A stretch of 64,000 bases of DNA from the NCBI RefSeq assembly GCF_020283565.1, contig NC_060060.1, forward strand, positions 32,178,001 to 32,242,000. Direction: 5' to 3'. Every line of letters begins with the position of its first letter. The first letter of the stretch is position 1. This document shows, one piece after another, positions 37,527 through 49,800 of this stretch. Under the pieces are notes generated by a model. That model saw only the letters and a list, made by a program, of their open reading frames with translations. It searched no databases and had not been told where the DNA came from. The DNA comes from Trifolium pratense. Lineage: Eukaryota > Streptophyta > Magnoliopsida > Fabales > Fabaceae. The position numbers and the translations under genes are program-made.

Positions 37527-37645
37527 TTTCCCATTAGTTTAGTTCAGTTGATAGAGACATGACATTATAAATGTAGGAACCGAGGTTCAAACACCGGACA
37601 CTCCGCTTATCCTCCTTTGTGAAATTTATAGTTATTAGCGACGAA
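37527..37645 (+). mobile_element. tRNA-derived SINE with 18-bp target duplication
   Basis: Internal Pol III promoter words: A-box-like TTTAGTTCAGTTGATAGAGA and B-box-like GAGGTTCAAACACC about 30 bases later. The 18-bp direct repeat aaaatctttataacattt is perfect on both sides (37509-37526 and 37646-37663). It is 220 bp upstream of the MMT start. A second tRNA-like fragment (GAGGTTCGATTCCTG) lies at about 37336-37350. Neither folds as a normal tRNA gene by inspection. Confidence 0.85.
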
Positions 37646-37865
37646 AAAATCTTTATAACATTTACATATTTATTTATTTATTAGCAATGATTTATTTTTT
37701 GTCAAAGAACAGAATGCCTATTTTTCTCTGTCAAAAAGGAAAAGAAAAGAATGCGTATATTTAACATGAGGTAACTCTCTTCTTGAAGGTGAGCTTCACT
37801 AGTCATTATATTCTGTTATCTTCTTGTTCTGGCTTTTCTTTCATTCTCAGCGCAAGTTTAGGAAA

Positions 37866-40800
37866 ATGGGATGGACGACGCCGACGGTGGATGAGTTCCT
37901 TGAGCAGTGCAAGCAATCTGGCGACTCTGCCTATGCCGCCCTCCGATCCTTGCTGGAGGGCCTTGAAGATCCCGAAACCCGTTCCCAGGCTCGGATCTTC
38001 CTTTCCCACCTTCAGAACCGTTTTCCCACCAAGGACTCCTGCGATCGATGCTTTCAGACCTACCATTTTCGCATCGAAGACATCTTATTGGATCAATACG
38101 AGGGTATTTATTTACTTATGATTTGATTTCTTTTGATCGTCCCATTCTTTGCAATGAGAATGGTGAATGAAACACTCGTTGACTCTCTCTCTTTCTCTCT
38201 CTCACACACACACAATAGATATAGATTCGGATGCTGTAATTTATATTAAAACGCTAAAATGTTGGGAAAATTGTGTGCAAAAAGCTTAATTAATATGTTG
38301 TTGATTTACTAGTTCTCTCCCTTCCCCCAAATCTTTATCAATGTTAATTGTAGCTTTCTAGTTTCCACAATGAATGAATTTTTTCCGGTGTCTAAAAACT
38401 GACTTATTAAACCTAATGCAGGTTACCAAGGGAGAAATAAATTGACTATGATGGTCATTCCTAGCATTTTTCTCCCTGAAGACTGGTCCTTTACTTTTTA
38501 CGAAGGGATTAATAGACACCCGGACTCCATTTTCAAGGACAGAACTGTTACTGAGTTAGGTTGTGGAAATGGATGGATATCCATTGCCATTGCTGAGAAG
38601 TGGTTACCTTCCAAGGTTTCCTTCAACAACGTGTTTCCTTTTCAATCCTTACCCATTTTCTATGCTAACACAAATTATTTCTGCAGGTTTATGGCCTTGA
38701 TATCAATCCTAGAGCAGTAAAAATTTCCTGGATAAATCTATACTTGAATGCTTTAGATGAAAACGGCCAGCCCATCTATGACGAGGAGAAGAAAACTTTG
38801 TTGGATAGGGTAGAGTTTCACGAATCTGATCTTCTATCTTATTGCAGAGAAAATGGAATTCAACTTGAAAGAATTGTAGGATGTATTCCTCAGGTAATTC
38901 CAGAACTATCACACGTACTCACAGATTATGCAGGTTATTATACTTGAAATATTTATAATTACCATGTGCAAGTTTCTTTAAAGTTTGAACCAATTCTCTC
39001 AAATGTTTAAACCATTAAGTAATAATGCACATATGATTTTATATCTAGCATGTCCCTTAGCATAAAAGTCCTTTGGGCTTGAAGCAATACAATGTATGCC
39101 TACAACACTTGCAAAATTCCATGGTCACCTTCAAGATGACTTAATTGTTTGCATGATTGTGTGGGGGAATCAATGCTCTTAGAATTTGGGCATTAGGACA
39201 CCTTTAGCCATTTCTGTAGCCAATGTGGGAACTCAACAAATGCTTTCGGGGGTTAAAGTTTAAAATGATTGACATATGGGATTTCATAACCATACTTTCT
39301 TCTCCAGCGATGTTTATTTTAAGCACTTTTAGGGAGAATTGCAACCACCTCCCTTGAGGTATCTCTAAATGACAACTATCAAACCCCCTCTGGTTTTAAA
39401 ATGAACATTGACCTCCCTTATCTTTTTCTCCAAGTGATGCACATGCCCCTTTCAAGTTTGTGGTGTTCATGTGCTGTTAAAAGTCAACAGTGAGGTCAAT
39501 ATCCATTGATGCACATCCTTTATATATTAAAACACAAAACATGTTTTCCCTCCTAAACTTCCATAATAGTCCGCCTAAATCTTCTGCCCATATTTTTCTA
39601 ATTAATTAATAACTAATTAATTGCCAATATTAACACCTTGCAAAATTTCAAATTCCAATACTGCAATTAATTCCGTCTAAACTACTTCTCATATCTTCTA
39701 CTTCATATCTCATACACATTCATTCCCCTTTTGTAGTATTTTTTATATTTTTGATACATTGTAGTATTTTTTTTAATGGCAAATAATATTCCCCCTTGTA
39801 GTATTAATCTTTCCAATACAATTAATAGCCACCTTTTAGATCCCATGAAACAAATCGATATTTTCCTGTTCTTTTAAAAAAAATTAAAAAATTATTCTAA
39901 TTTTTTTTTAAAGTTAAATATATTTTTCATCCTTATAAAATTAGTAAATTTTAGTTTTTCTCTCTATAAAACAAAATCATATGTTTTCATCCTCTAAAAA
40001 TTTACTTTTTTTTTAGTCTTTTTTTTTTCAGTACATTTTAATTTTTAGTTTCTAATCACCAATTTATGTTCATCTTAATGTCAATGTTTTGACCTTTTTT
40101 ATTCAAGATATGTCAATATATTATATTAAACATATATAATTTCATACTATGTTGAAAAATATATAAAAAATATGTCAAAATTTTATCCATTAGAAATTAT
40201 TTTAAAGATGAAAACAAATTATTTTTTTATTTTTTTTTGTAAGAACAGCGATCAAAATTTGTTAATTTTATATGGATGAAAAATTTATTTATCCTTTTCT
40301 TCTATTACTGTACATAGGAATGCTTATACCCGGAATACTTTTTAATTTAAACCATTTTTTATGTGAATGTGTTTGTGCTTACCGTGTACTCATGGATGTC
40401 AAGTTAATTAATCAACTAATATGTTTAAGAAGATGTTGTTAATTATGAGTAGTACTCCATCCGTCCTAAAATATAAGGGAAAAAAAAATTGTCCTAAATT
40501 ATAAAAGAAAAACACAAACATTTATATTTTTCAGGATTTCTTTTTACTTATTCTCATGAAATTAAATCCAAACTGCTTTTAATTTACTCTCTATCTCTTA
40601 TCTTTTCCATAATCAATAAAAATTGTTTCTTGATAATTTGGGACGGTTGGAGTATTTGTATATATTTTAACCTTATAAGTTATGAATATGAAATTTGACT
40701 TTTGCCAATTTTTTTTATTTAAGTTTTGAAATATAAATCCAGAGTTCTCCAATAATTGATTGGACCCTTCTTTGAATTTATATTACATCAATTTATTCTA

Positions 40801-43800
40801 TCAATTTTAATAAATGAATATAATTATTTTTAGTAAAAAATAATAAGCGTTTCATCGTAAATAAGATAAATGTGAGTGGCCCCTCTTTGTGTGCCCACGT
40901 GAGTACGTTATTAGGTTTATAATATTTTGTTTACCAATATATTTATATATATTGATGAACATTTTTTTTTTACTAAATATTTATGAACATTAAGATCTCA
41001 CTATTTGATTTTTATGTTGCTATTTCAAATTTTGATAATTATTCTAATAAAAAACAATAATCAAGATCATTATTATTGTTATTTATATAGTGAAATATGA
41101 TTATGCATAATGTACCCAAAAAAAAACGATTATCCATAATTTACCCGTGCATCGCACGGGTGGAATGACTAGTAACCAAGATTAGCAACCCAAAGATTCC
41201 ATGGAACCTGCTGATCTTTTCCTCATGTTTTGCATCATTAGTAACCTCTATTCTTCCTCCACAACCCACCAATCACCAACTACGATTTTTTATTTTTGTA
41301 TTAAATGACTATAACCCTCGTCATATTTATCTCTAAAGGCCCATTGGTTGCAACCAAATCCTAAAATTAATTATCATTTTGCAAAGGCATGGTCAATGAG
41401 TTAGGCCTCGATATTCATGACGAAACCTTGGTGTCCTATCATCCTGGTAATATAATATCTCCCTCCACCCGTAGCCCCCCCCCCCCCCCCCCCCCCCCCC
41501 CCACTCACCCCCCCTCCCCACCCCCCACCACCTCCCAAAAGAAGTTTCACTTTTCCCTTGAAGGAGATAAGGAACTTCCACCTAGTGCATGGTGTATAAT
41601 GACAAGTTATGGTAGCATCATAAGAATAGTACTTCGAGTCCCCATAGTACACATACTAGATTTGGGGTTAACACAACCTGGCTTGGCTTAGAGAGTTTAC
41701 CCAACCGAACCAGCTCTTGCTATTTTTCCCTTAAGAAAATGTTGCAATCTTGGGGCCTATTTAGTTTGAGAAACTATTTTTTCTTCTTTTATTTGCAAAA
41801 TTGTCCCTTGTTTGCACTCTTTTCTTGTGTTCAAACATTTATACATACATGGTGAAAACAATTGTTAAAAGCAAACATTTTGCAAATATTTGAAGTCAGG
41901 AAACAAAGTGAAAACAAGGGGAAAGTTTTGCAATCCAAAGTAAAAACAAATTTTTTTGTCAAACCAAACAGACCCTAAATTTCGTTAATCTAATTGTGTC
42001 AAAAGTTCTCATAATGTGTGCAAGTATACAACATTTGATACCATTTCAAAATTAATTGTTACATCACCAAACAACTTGATTTTAATGTATAATGTACTGT
42101 TTAAAATGCAAGTAAATATCGACATATTGAGAAAACATTTTATGTTTTCCTTTATTGTTTTCACTTTTAATTACAAAACCACTACCTTGTATTCAATGTG
42201 TTTCCTGTTCTGTTTATTTTACAAACTCACCAACTTGTTTTCAAACAAAAAATGGATTGAAAACAAGGTGGTGGTTTAGCAATTAAAAGTAAGAACATAA
42301 AATGTTATCTCAAAGTAAACAGGCCCAGTGTGTGAGGTAACTCGACCTCGGTTTTAGTGGAAGCTGTCTGTAGTGATAAAGAATCATCATTAGTAATATA
42401 TATTATACAAGATTACACCCAGTGATGATGAACTACACCTCAAAATTCATGTTACCAATGACAGGCTCTGGCTAACAAATCATACACACAGGAAGATAAT
42501 AACATCCAGACAATAAATATTTATATTGTAGTTGGCGAAAGCATACACTTAGCAATAGCATCCATGCACATTGGATTTGAATCTTCTATACGCAAATCCA
42601 AAAAATTGCAATACAAAGATGAAAAATGTATATAAATATTTGAGTTCTGTGTTAATAATTTTTAATAAAATTTAACTATTTTGAAATATTACTAATACAT
42701 ATTAATTTATAAAAATATGGAAATTTTTAATTTTTATAAACACACATATATCACCTGTGATTTTCTTGAAAATTATTTGGCAAAATTCAACTCGTAGTCC
42801 CTTAACTTAATTTCAGGAAACATTTTAGTCCTTTATCTTTTTTTCATGACGTTTTAGTCCTTTTTTCTAGTTCAGATATGAATTTCAGGCTTCAAATCTA
42901 TGATTTTGTTTCTCTATGCTTTCTCAATCATAAATATATGTTATGCCCCAAAAGAAAACCATAGATTTAAAGCTTAAAAAACCATATACAAATATGGATG
43001 AAAGACCAAAAAGGACAAAACTGACGTGAAAAAAGATAAATGACCAAATTGTTACTTGAAATTAAGGGACTACAGGAGCAATTTTGCCAAATAATTTTGT
43101 AGAAAACAATTTCATTTTTTTTAAAAGATTTTTTTAAATTTTTTTATGACTAGAAACAAACACAAATTAGCTTGTGTTTTTCTTAAAGACCTCTGAAAAA
43201 CAATCTAGTGATTATTTTATATCAAAATCATTTTTGTTATTAACACAAATTGGTCCTATATCTCAAATAATTAATCCATACAATCATTTTCAGTTTTACA
43301 GAATTTTATTTTTTTCCCTTTCTCTCTAAGTATTTGAAGTATTCTTATATGGTATATCACAAACTTCTTGATGATTTGTGTTTATCTGATGTTTTATCTT
43401 AATCATTTGATTAATATGTATCCTTGTGGCTGGACCCCGTGCAGATTCTTAATCCAAATCCAGATGCAATGACTAAAATGATAACAGAAAATGCAAGTGA
43501 GGAATTCCTTCATTCTTTGAGTAATTATTGTGCACTTCAGGTAAATGCAATCTTATCTTTTTAATATGTTACTAGCATTCCACTAGCTATGCCGTTTCCT
43601 CATATACTTTTTTTGCATGGATCATAGACTTGTAGGCGTAGCAGAAGCATTCATATTCATTTTATAATTTCTATGTGTGAAGCTCAAAAATAACTTTTAT
43701 TTATTTATTTTATTTATCACTTACACAATTTTCCCCTTATTCACTGATCTTGGCAATCTCGAGCCTATTTATGACATAAATAATGCATTTTCATGTTTAT

Positions 43801-46800
43801 TTTTTCTTTTGTTGTGTGTAGGGTTTTGTGGAGGACCAGTTTGGGTTAGGTTTAATTGCCAGGGCAGTTGAAGAAGGGATATCAGTAATCAAACCAAATG
43901 GAATTATGATCTTTAATATGGGAGGCCGCCCAGGTCAAGCTGTTTGCAAACGATTGTTTGAACGCCGGGGTTTTCGCATTACAAAGCTTTGGCAAACTAA
44001 AATTATTCAGGCTAGTAATAATATGTTTTACAAGATAGTGTTTCTCCAGTGAAAGTGTAATCTTATTGAGATGTACTGGTACAGGCTGGCGACACAGACA
44101 TTGCAGCCTTAGTTGAAATTGAGAAGAACAGCCCGCACCGATTTGAGTTCTTTATGGGACTTTCTGGAGATCAGCCTATTTGTGCACGGACAGCTTGGGC
44201 TTATGGAAAGTCTGGTGGAAGCATTTCCCATGCTCTATCAGTTTACAGTTGTCAGCTTCGTCAACCTAACCAGGTGGGGTGCTTCACTAAAAGTCTGTCA
44301 ATTCCTTACAAGAATATTTGTTGCCTTGAAGTAATTTTGAAGCACAGTGTAATTTGATACTTGCAGGTTAAAGTTATATTTGAGTTTCTAAAAAATGGAT
44401 TTCAAGAGAGCAGCAGTTCTCTAGATTTGTCTTTTGAGGATGATTCTGTTGCTGATGAGAAAATTCCTTTTCTTGCTTATCTTGCAAGCATTCTAAAAGA
44501 TGATTCCTATTTTCCGTATGAGCCACCTGCCGGAAGCAAACGCTTCCGCAATCTTATTGCTGGATTTTTGAAGACTTATCACCATATTCCAGTCACTGCC
44601 AGTGTAAGAAGAACCAGTACTATATAATATATAGCCATGCTACACTATGTGTATAAATCATCTTATGCATCTATCATAAGATGACGTGTCATTAAGTTTT
44701 ATGTTTGTTGTAAGGTCTACCGTAAATATCTCCATTAGGTAGTAGGTATGTCAGTATAGTTCTTTATTGCAGCCAAACAAAATTCCACACACTAATGAAT
44801 GAATCAGGTAGTATGTGTTTCAAGAGCAGGAGAAAAGTCAATATTAAGTAGCAGAGTTACTTTTATAATTTTCAAAAATTTCTTCTGGTTATGTCATTAG
44901 GCCAGATCTGCTATTTAAGACATTCTGGTATTTTATTCACAAGTCTCAAACATCCATAATGAGCTTGGGTCAGGAAGAGTCAGAGAGTACAATTTGGAGG
45001 TTATTTTGTTCTAACTTACTTTCTCTGGAATGCATATTTTCTGTGGGTGTTGTAGCTTCTGGAAGTCATGTAACCTGAAAGGCCTTTTAACCTGCATTAC
45101 TAAAAAATTCGCCTCAGCTGTTGATTAGCAGATTTTTTCCTGAATCTTAAATTCATAATTATCAAGAAGTTTTCTTTCTGGGTTTATTACACCCAAAGGA
45201 CCAAACGTCCAAACCATATACCGCATTCAACTCATTCTCGTCTCAATCCTTCTCTTCTCCTTGTTAGAACCCTGTCCAGACTCTTCCCATACACCATTAT
45301 GTCAGTAGAACCAGTTGTCATCTAAGGTGTAGCTTACATCCTGTATAATTCTACATGCTCTTCTGATTCTACATCTCTTAAATATAAGCACAAAATCTAA
45401 GAAATATGGGATATGTTGTTGGCGGTAGTTCATGTGAATTTGTCTTTAAAAAACAGATGTTATTCACAAACAAAATAGTAATAAAAAAGTGAAATGTAAA
45501 AAACTAGAAGAAAACGGTTTTATTTCTAGAGTCTCTTGGTAGACTCTAGATGCCTCCCACTTAAAGTAACCCTTATCCATCATTCATTTGAATGGCAGGA
45601 TTTTCACCATCAGAAATCTTTCTATTATTGGATGAGTTAATTATCTGGCAACCTGCATTGTGATTTATATCTGTACTTGCTTTGTCAAATGGGTACAAAT
45701 GCTTTCCATAGATTATTATTACTAATATCTTATTTATAAAAGTAAAAATATATGCAGTGCTCTACTTAAGTTTAATTTTGTTGATAATCTGTTACATGTA
45801 AACCATTCTACTCAACATTGACATCATCTTTTGAAATCATGTGCAAGAATGTTGTCATTTTTCCTTCAAGGAATGCGGCTATTGAGAATGCTCTTCGCTT
45901 GTTCTCACCTCGGCTTGCAATTGTTGATGAACATCTGACTCGACATTTACCTAGGCAGTGGTTAACATCTTTGGCACTTGAGGTATGAATGTCATGCCAG
46001 TGTTCTTTTGATTATTATGCAATTACTATAATATCCTACAGCAGTTACATAGCAATTACAACACATAATATTTAATAATAATTAAATAAACTGCCTACTA
46101 ATTATTATATAATGTCTACCCCAAGCATAGTTGTATTTTTAGGCTTCTTCCTAACATAGGTCCTTGTGATTGGAGGCCTACTACTAAATCAAATTAATAG
46201 TTGTGACACAGTACAGGAGAAAATCATACCATCAGTTTTAAATGTAAGGAATCCAATGTTTCAAAAGCATATATACTACAGAAACAGCAACCAAATCTTT
46301 TCCCTTTAGGTGGGATCAGCTGCATGGATCAATCAATTTCATAAAATCATATCATATATTTGAACCAAAGATAAAATATTTATCTCTAAATCAATCTTGC
46401 GGATTCAGCCTGTAGTTTTTCTTATCCCCCCTGCCTTTAACTATTGGACCACTCTCCATGGTTTAGTCTCCAGTGCTTTGGTTCCATACAACAAAGCGGG
46501 TCTTATAACTTGGCGAAACAAGTTTTTATAGATTTGATTTTTGCTCATGTTATGGTCCCTTGGTCTTGGATCGGTTAACACGGTCTTAGACGCGGGAGAA
46601 CCTTTCTTTCGACCTATAATGAAGACAGAAGCGGGCTCGTCCTAGACAGAGTCTCTTCTTGAATTCACAAGTTAACTTTTGATAATAATTATTTGATTGG
46701 TTATTGTTGGATATTCCGCCTTCATTGCGGTTCGCCCCCATCCGCCTAATTGCGGCATTTGGGTTGCCTTCATTGCAGCCTCCAACACCTTCATTGTGTT

Positions 46801-49800
46801 GGGTGTGAAGGGGTGGATTTAGTCCCACAGCTAAGAAATATGGCCTGTGTAACGTTTATATAGCTTGGGCAACCCTCACTTTACAAGCCGGTTTTGTGAG
46901 GATGAGTTAGGCCCAATATAAAATCTGACAGTTATTATCATTCGAAATCTCAATGCCTTTAAATAGGCTTACAATAGAAATTCTAATTAAACTAGGTTAA
47001 TAACTAACTTATCCTATATTTACTATTCATTTAAATTTAAAAGATACTAATCCTAAAGATAATAGAATAATTTGTTCTAACTCTTAATCTTATCCTAACA
47101 ATATTGAACTAACTTATTTAAAATAAATAAAACAATAAATCCTAATCAACGTAACTAAATCCTAATCAGCGGAATCATAGGTTTTCCTCTTTCCCACAAC
47201 TGGATACATATCAGCTCACAGCAAGGGCATATATTTACATTGTTGCAATGGGAGACTGGTTGGTTGGGAGAGACCAGGCTCTCGAATTCCTAGTGCATCC
47301 TTATCTTTTTTATCCTTTTCTTTATAATTTTCATATTAAGTGTGTTGTATTTCTCTGTTGTGAGGATTGCTGGAAGTTATATATAAACTATAACTAAATA
47401 TTTCCCGTGCATTTAATTTTCATTTCTTACCAATTTTATTAGATTGTTGCATGTACCTAACAAGTTTTTATCTTTCTAGCAGAATATGGGAACTGTTGAC
47501 TCTTTAGATGATACAATAACGGTAATAGAAGCCCCTCGGCAATCAGACTTAATGATAGAACTAATAAAGAAATTGAAGCCTCAAGTGGTGGTGACTGGAA
47601 TTGCTATTTTTGAGGCTGTTACTAGTTCAGCTTTTGTGCACCTCTTAGATACAACACGAGATGTTGGATCTCGTCTTTTCTTGGACATGTCAGATCACTT
47701 TGAGCTATCTAGCCTTCCGGGATCAAATGGGGTCCTGAAGTATCTTTCAGGAAGTCCTCTACCCTCTCATGTGGCAATTATTTGCGGACTGGTAAAGAAC
47801 AAGGTAATATTCCATATTAACTTATTTTTTCACTTAAACTGTATGGTAGGCTTCTGTTCTGATTTTGATCAATTTCTTATTAATGGCACCGACATGCATG
47901 TTTTCCAGGTTTATCCAGATTTAGAAGTAGCTTTTGTCATTTCAGAAGAAGAGTCCCTCTTCAATGCATTGTCCAAAACTGTTGAGTTACTAGAAGGCAA
48001 TACTGCATTAATCAGTCAGTACTATTACGGCTGTATTTTTCACGAGCTTCTTGCTTTTCAGCTGGCTTGCAGGCGTGCACCTTCCGAGGTTGGTCTGTCT
48101 GCCTGCTTGTCCTTTCCATTTTCTTTTAGGCTGAAATTTTGATTTTTTTTTTTTTTTGTACATAACATGAGTTTAGGGTCTGAATTTCGTTAATAATGAA
48201 CCAATCGGATTGTTATTATCTGCTTCAGTAGGATAAGAGGATGACTCCGGTTCCATACTGCTGAATGAGAAACATATAAAGGCATAAGGTGAAACCGTGT
48301 GTTTTGAACCGCACAACGAAGACTTTTTATATATGCTTTAAAAGAAACGAGAGTTTTTATATAGGCTTAAAAGAAATAATTAAGACAATTACAAAAGTAT
48401 TTTGCCCTTAGTATTTACAAGATAAGATGTGATATCTCAATCCCTATTTACATGGACCCTAATCTTATTTTAAACACTCCCCCTCAAGCTGGAGCATATA
48501 AATCATATGCACGTGCTTCTGAGGGAGGACTGGCCATGACAAGACAAAGTTGGTTGTGGGGTGGGTTGAAAATCGGATCCTTACTTACAAGGTTTGATAT
48601 GGCATCTCAATCCCATGGATCCTAATCTTATTTTACTCACATACCATACTGACATTGTTCTCTAAGACGTTAGAAACAGTGGGGGACAGTTAGGAAAATA
48701 TTATCTACGACATTATGATCTAGGTTGATGCGTGAGCAATGTAGTTGATGTTGCTCAACCCAGGTTCCATACCTTACTGTCATTGTTCTCTACGACTTTA
48801 GAAACTGCTAGAATAGTTGGGCAAAACAATATATTAGTTTATGTTGGACATCCTAGGTTGCATACCATACTAAAATCTGGCACGCAGTGAACACAATGCT
48901 ACACGAGATGCTACACGAGATGCTGCAGCATGTGCTGCAGCAACTTAAGTACTGAATATAATAAAGCGATAAATAGCAAGGAAAATAAATAACACAGATC
49001 GTTTGTTAACCCAGTTCAGTGCAACGTCACCTACTCCGGGGATACCAATCCAGGAATGAATCCACTATAATAGTTCTAGTTCAAAGCCCTCGACCAACAC
49101 CCGGTACTTGACTTCTCGCCTAGACACTACTCGTGCAATCCTACCTAGGAACCTCCTAGATAATGAGACCCCGTCCCAAATTCCCTCTAACAACACGTAC
49201 TGTGTTGCTGTCAACTTAATAACGATCAAGATGGAGATAACCTCCTAAGAAACTAGATTCCACTCGCGCTTAAAAGCTCTCGAGTGAAACACACACACTA
49301 ACTTCGTGCTTCAAAACTTAGGAGTAGTTTACAATTAACAACCAAGACACAGTCCTAAACTTGCATCAAAGTGACACAAGAAAGGCTCACAATTAACACA
49401 AAACTCTAAACCCTAAAAACTCACACTTTTGTAAACACGGTTTAGAACACACGAGTTGTATAGGCTTGAGGCTTCACATATATATAGTCTTCAATTGTCT
49501 TGATGTGCAAGCTAGGTCTTCAGACAAACACAGTTGTAGGAATTGCGGTCAGCCCTAAATTAATTTCAAAAATATAACCAATTTTTTGTTTCACGCAAAA
49601 ATATAACATGTTATATTTTTGTTTTAAATAATACATAAACAACCTTCCAGAAACTTGGAGAGCAAGGCTTCAAATAAACAGCTGGAATCTTCATTGACCA
49701 ACTCACAAGATTTACTTCAAAATAATTCTTCAATAAAGATTTACTCCAAAACAATATTTGATTAAATTCAAAAATATATCACGCTATATTTTTGTATCAA

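Larger units (their letters stand above)
34511..37865. other. Shared upstream region of EMB140-like gene and MMT
   Basis: Divergent gene spacing of 3355 bp. About 200 bp directly upstream of EMB140 and about 200 bp upstream of MMT look unique. The middle is the inverted-repeat element 34717-37067, holding a Helitron-like remnant and a GAA tract; the SINE at 37527-37645 lies nearer MMT. No TATA box was assigned with confidence for either gene. Confidence 0.6.

Noticed and set aside
37527..37645. Possible tRNA gene
   Set aside because: A and B boxes are present but I see no acceptor stem or normal cloverleaf, and an 18-bp target duplication marks it as a SINE.
43811..44010. GT donor inside 'CAGGCTAGTAATA' for MMT intron 5
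   Set aside because: Using GTAATA would leave a frame that does not join to AGDTDIAAL; the GC donor does.
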